From contig VERS01000218.1 of assembly GCA_018882545.1 (NCBI GenBank), forward strand, positions 1-5,057: a stretch of DNA of 5,057 bases. Reading direction: 5' to 3'. The stretch comes from Mycobacterium sp. (GTDB lineage Bacteria; Actinomycetota; Actinomycetes; Mycobacteriales; Mycobacteriaceae). Both the position numbers and the translations under genes were made by a program. The notes under the pieces are model-generated. The model did no database searches and was not told the DNA's origin. It saw only the letters and a program-made list of their open reading frames with translations. This document shows positions 4,729 to 5,057 of this stretch, one piece after another. The first letter of the stretch is position 1, and the number at the start of each line of letters is the position of its first letter.

Positions 4729-5057
4729 ATGGCTGTGGTCAGATCGGGGTGGACCGCCGCGGCGATGGTGGTTACCGGGATTCTCGTCGGTACCGGGCCG
4801 GCGAGTGCCGCCCCGCCGTTAGTTGATGCGCCCTGCGGTGGCGACGAACTCGGCCGCGGTGCGACCGCCGCCGACGGCAGCGCCGTTATGTGCATCGCCG
4901 ACGACGCCGGCCGTATGACCTGGATGCCCGAGGGGGGCGCGGTGCGGACCATCGCCGAACTGCAGGCGCAGGGCTACACCGTCACGATCGACCAGATCGG
5001 GGACGATCCCCTGCCGACGTGCATCGTGACCCAGGTCCACAATGCGATGACAACGAC
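4729..5057 (+). CDS. Small exported protein, mycobacterial type (3' end beyond window)
   Basis: The visible 109 residues begin MAVVRSGWTAAAMVVTGILV. A Sec signal peptide (Arg5, hydrophobic core about 9-22) ends near ASA (25-27), with likely cleavage before Ala28. The mature part has three cysteines (36, 55, 98) that could form disulphides outside the cell. The segment AELQAQGYTVTIDQIGDDPL (76-95) followed by PTCIVTQVHN resembles a widespread class of short mycobacterial secreted proteins of unknown function. Those usually end soon after this motif, so the stop probably lies just beyond the window. GGGGGTG (4719-4725) serves as ribosome binding site for the ATG at 4729. An in-frame GTG at 4723 is a less likely start because it sits within that site. 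It is divergent from the citrate transporter. No function is assigned. Confidence 0.8.
   Translation, partial: MAVVRSGWTAAAMVVTGILVGTGPASAAPPLVDAPCGGDELGRGATAADGSAVMCIADDAGRMTWMPEGGAVRTIAELQAQGYTVTIDQIGDDPLPTCIVTQVHNAMTT

Noticed and set aside
4560..4952. Minus-strand open frame across the divergent intergenic region
   Set aside because: It covers the transporter promoter and the signal peptide of the secreted protein, with low-complexity Ala/Pro/Ser sequence and no domain.

Overview
The window reads as a high-GC actinobacterial chromosome, almost certainly a mycobacterium. The main reason is a minus-strand fhaA gene (the FhaA regulator of cell-wall synthesis) placed head to head with a tRNA-Leu(CAG) gene, the arrangement I recall for fhaA (Rv0020c) and leuT in Mycobacterium tuberculosis. 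Mycobacterial-style -10 elements (TANNNT) placed to give leaderless mRNAs, a GTG start, and a small secreted protein of mycobacterial type agree with this. The species cannot be named from the sequence alone.

Layout. Bases 1-923 (minus) hold the N-terminal 307 residues of FhaA: the folded N-terminal domain and most of the Tyr/Gly/Pro-rich linker. The FHA domain lies beyond the left edge. Bases 924-1133 are a divergent intergenic region with promoter candidates for fhaA and the tRNA. The tRNA-Leu(CAG) is at 1134-1216, followed by a clean hairpin terminator. Bases 1382-2027 are a two-gene VapBC type II toxin-antitoxin operon with an 11-base overlap, preceded by a leaderless promoter and two palindromes that look like operator sites. 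Bases 2028-2184 hold no convincing gene, only a weak antisense small ORF. Bases 2185-3105 encode an alpha/beta hydrolase with a lipoprotein-type signal, apparently also leaderless. It converges on a minus-strand CitMHS-family metal-citrate transporter (3164-4555), which has an excellent ribosome binding site. After a 173-base divergent intergenic region, a small exported protein begins at 4729 (plus) and runs off the right edge.

How it fits together. The left side is conserved core genome: FhaA acts with the PknA/PknB serine/threonine kinases in control of peptidoglycan synthesis. To the right of the tRNA the gene order no longer matches what I recall for M. tuberculosis, so 1280 to about 3100 looks like accessory cargo placed next to a tRNA gene, with the VapBC module first. 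The hydrolase, citrate transporter and secreted protein are single transcription units with no evident shared pathway. I found no CRISPR array, insertion sequence, phage gene or clearly new multi-gene system. The most interesting signals are the regulatory architecture of vapBC, its position beside tRNA-Leu(CAG), and a possible small CxxC protein antisense to the vapC 3' end.
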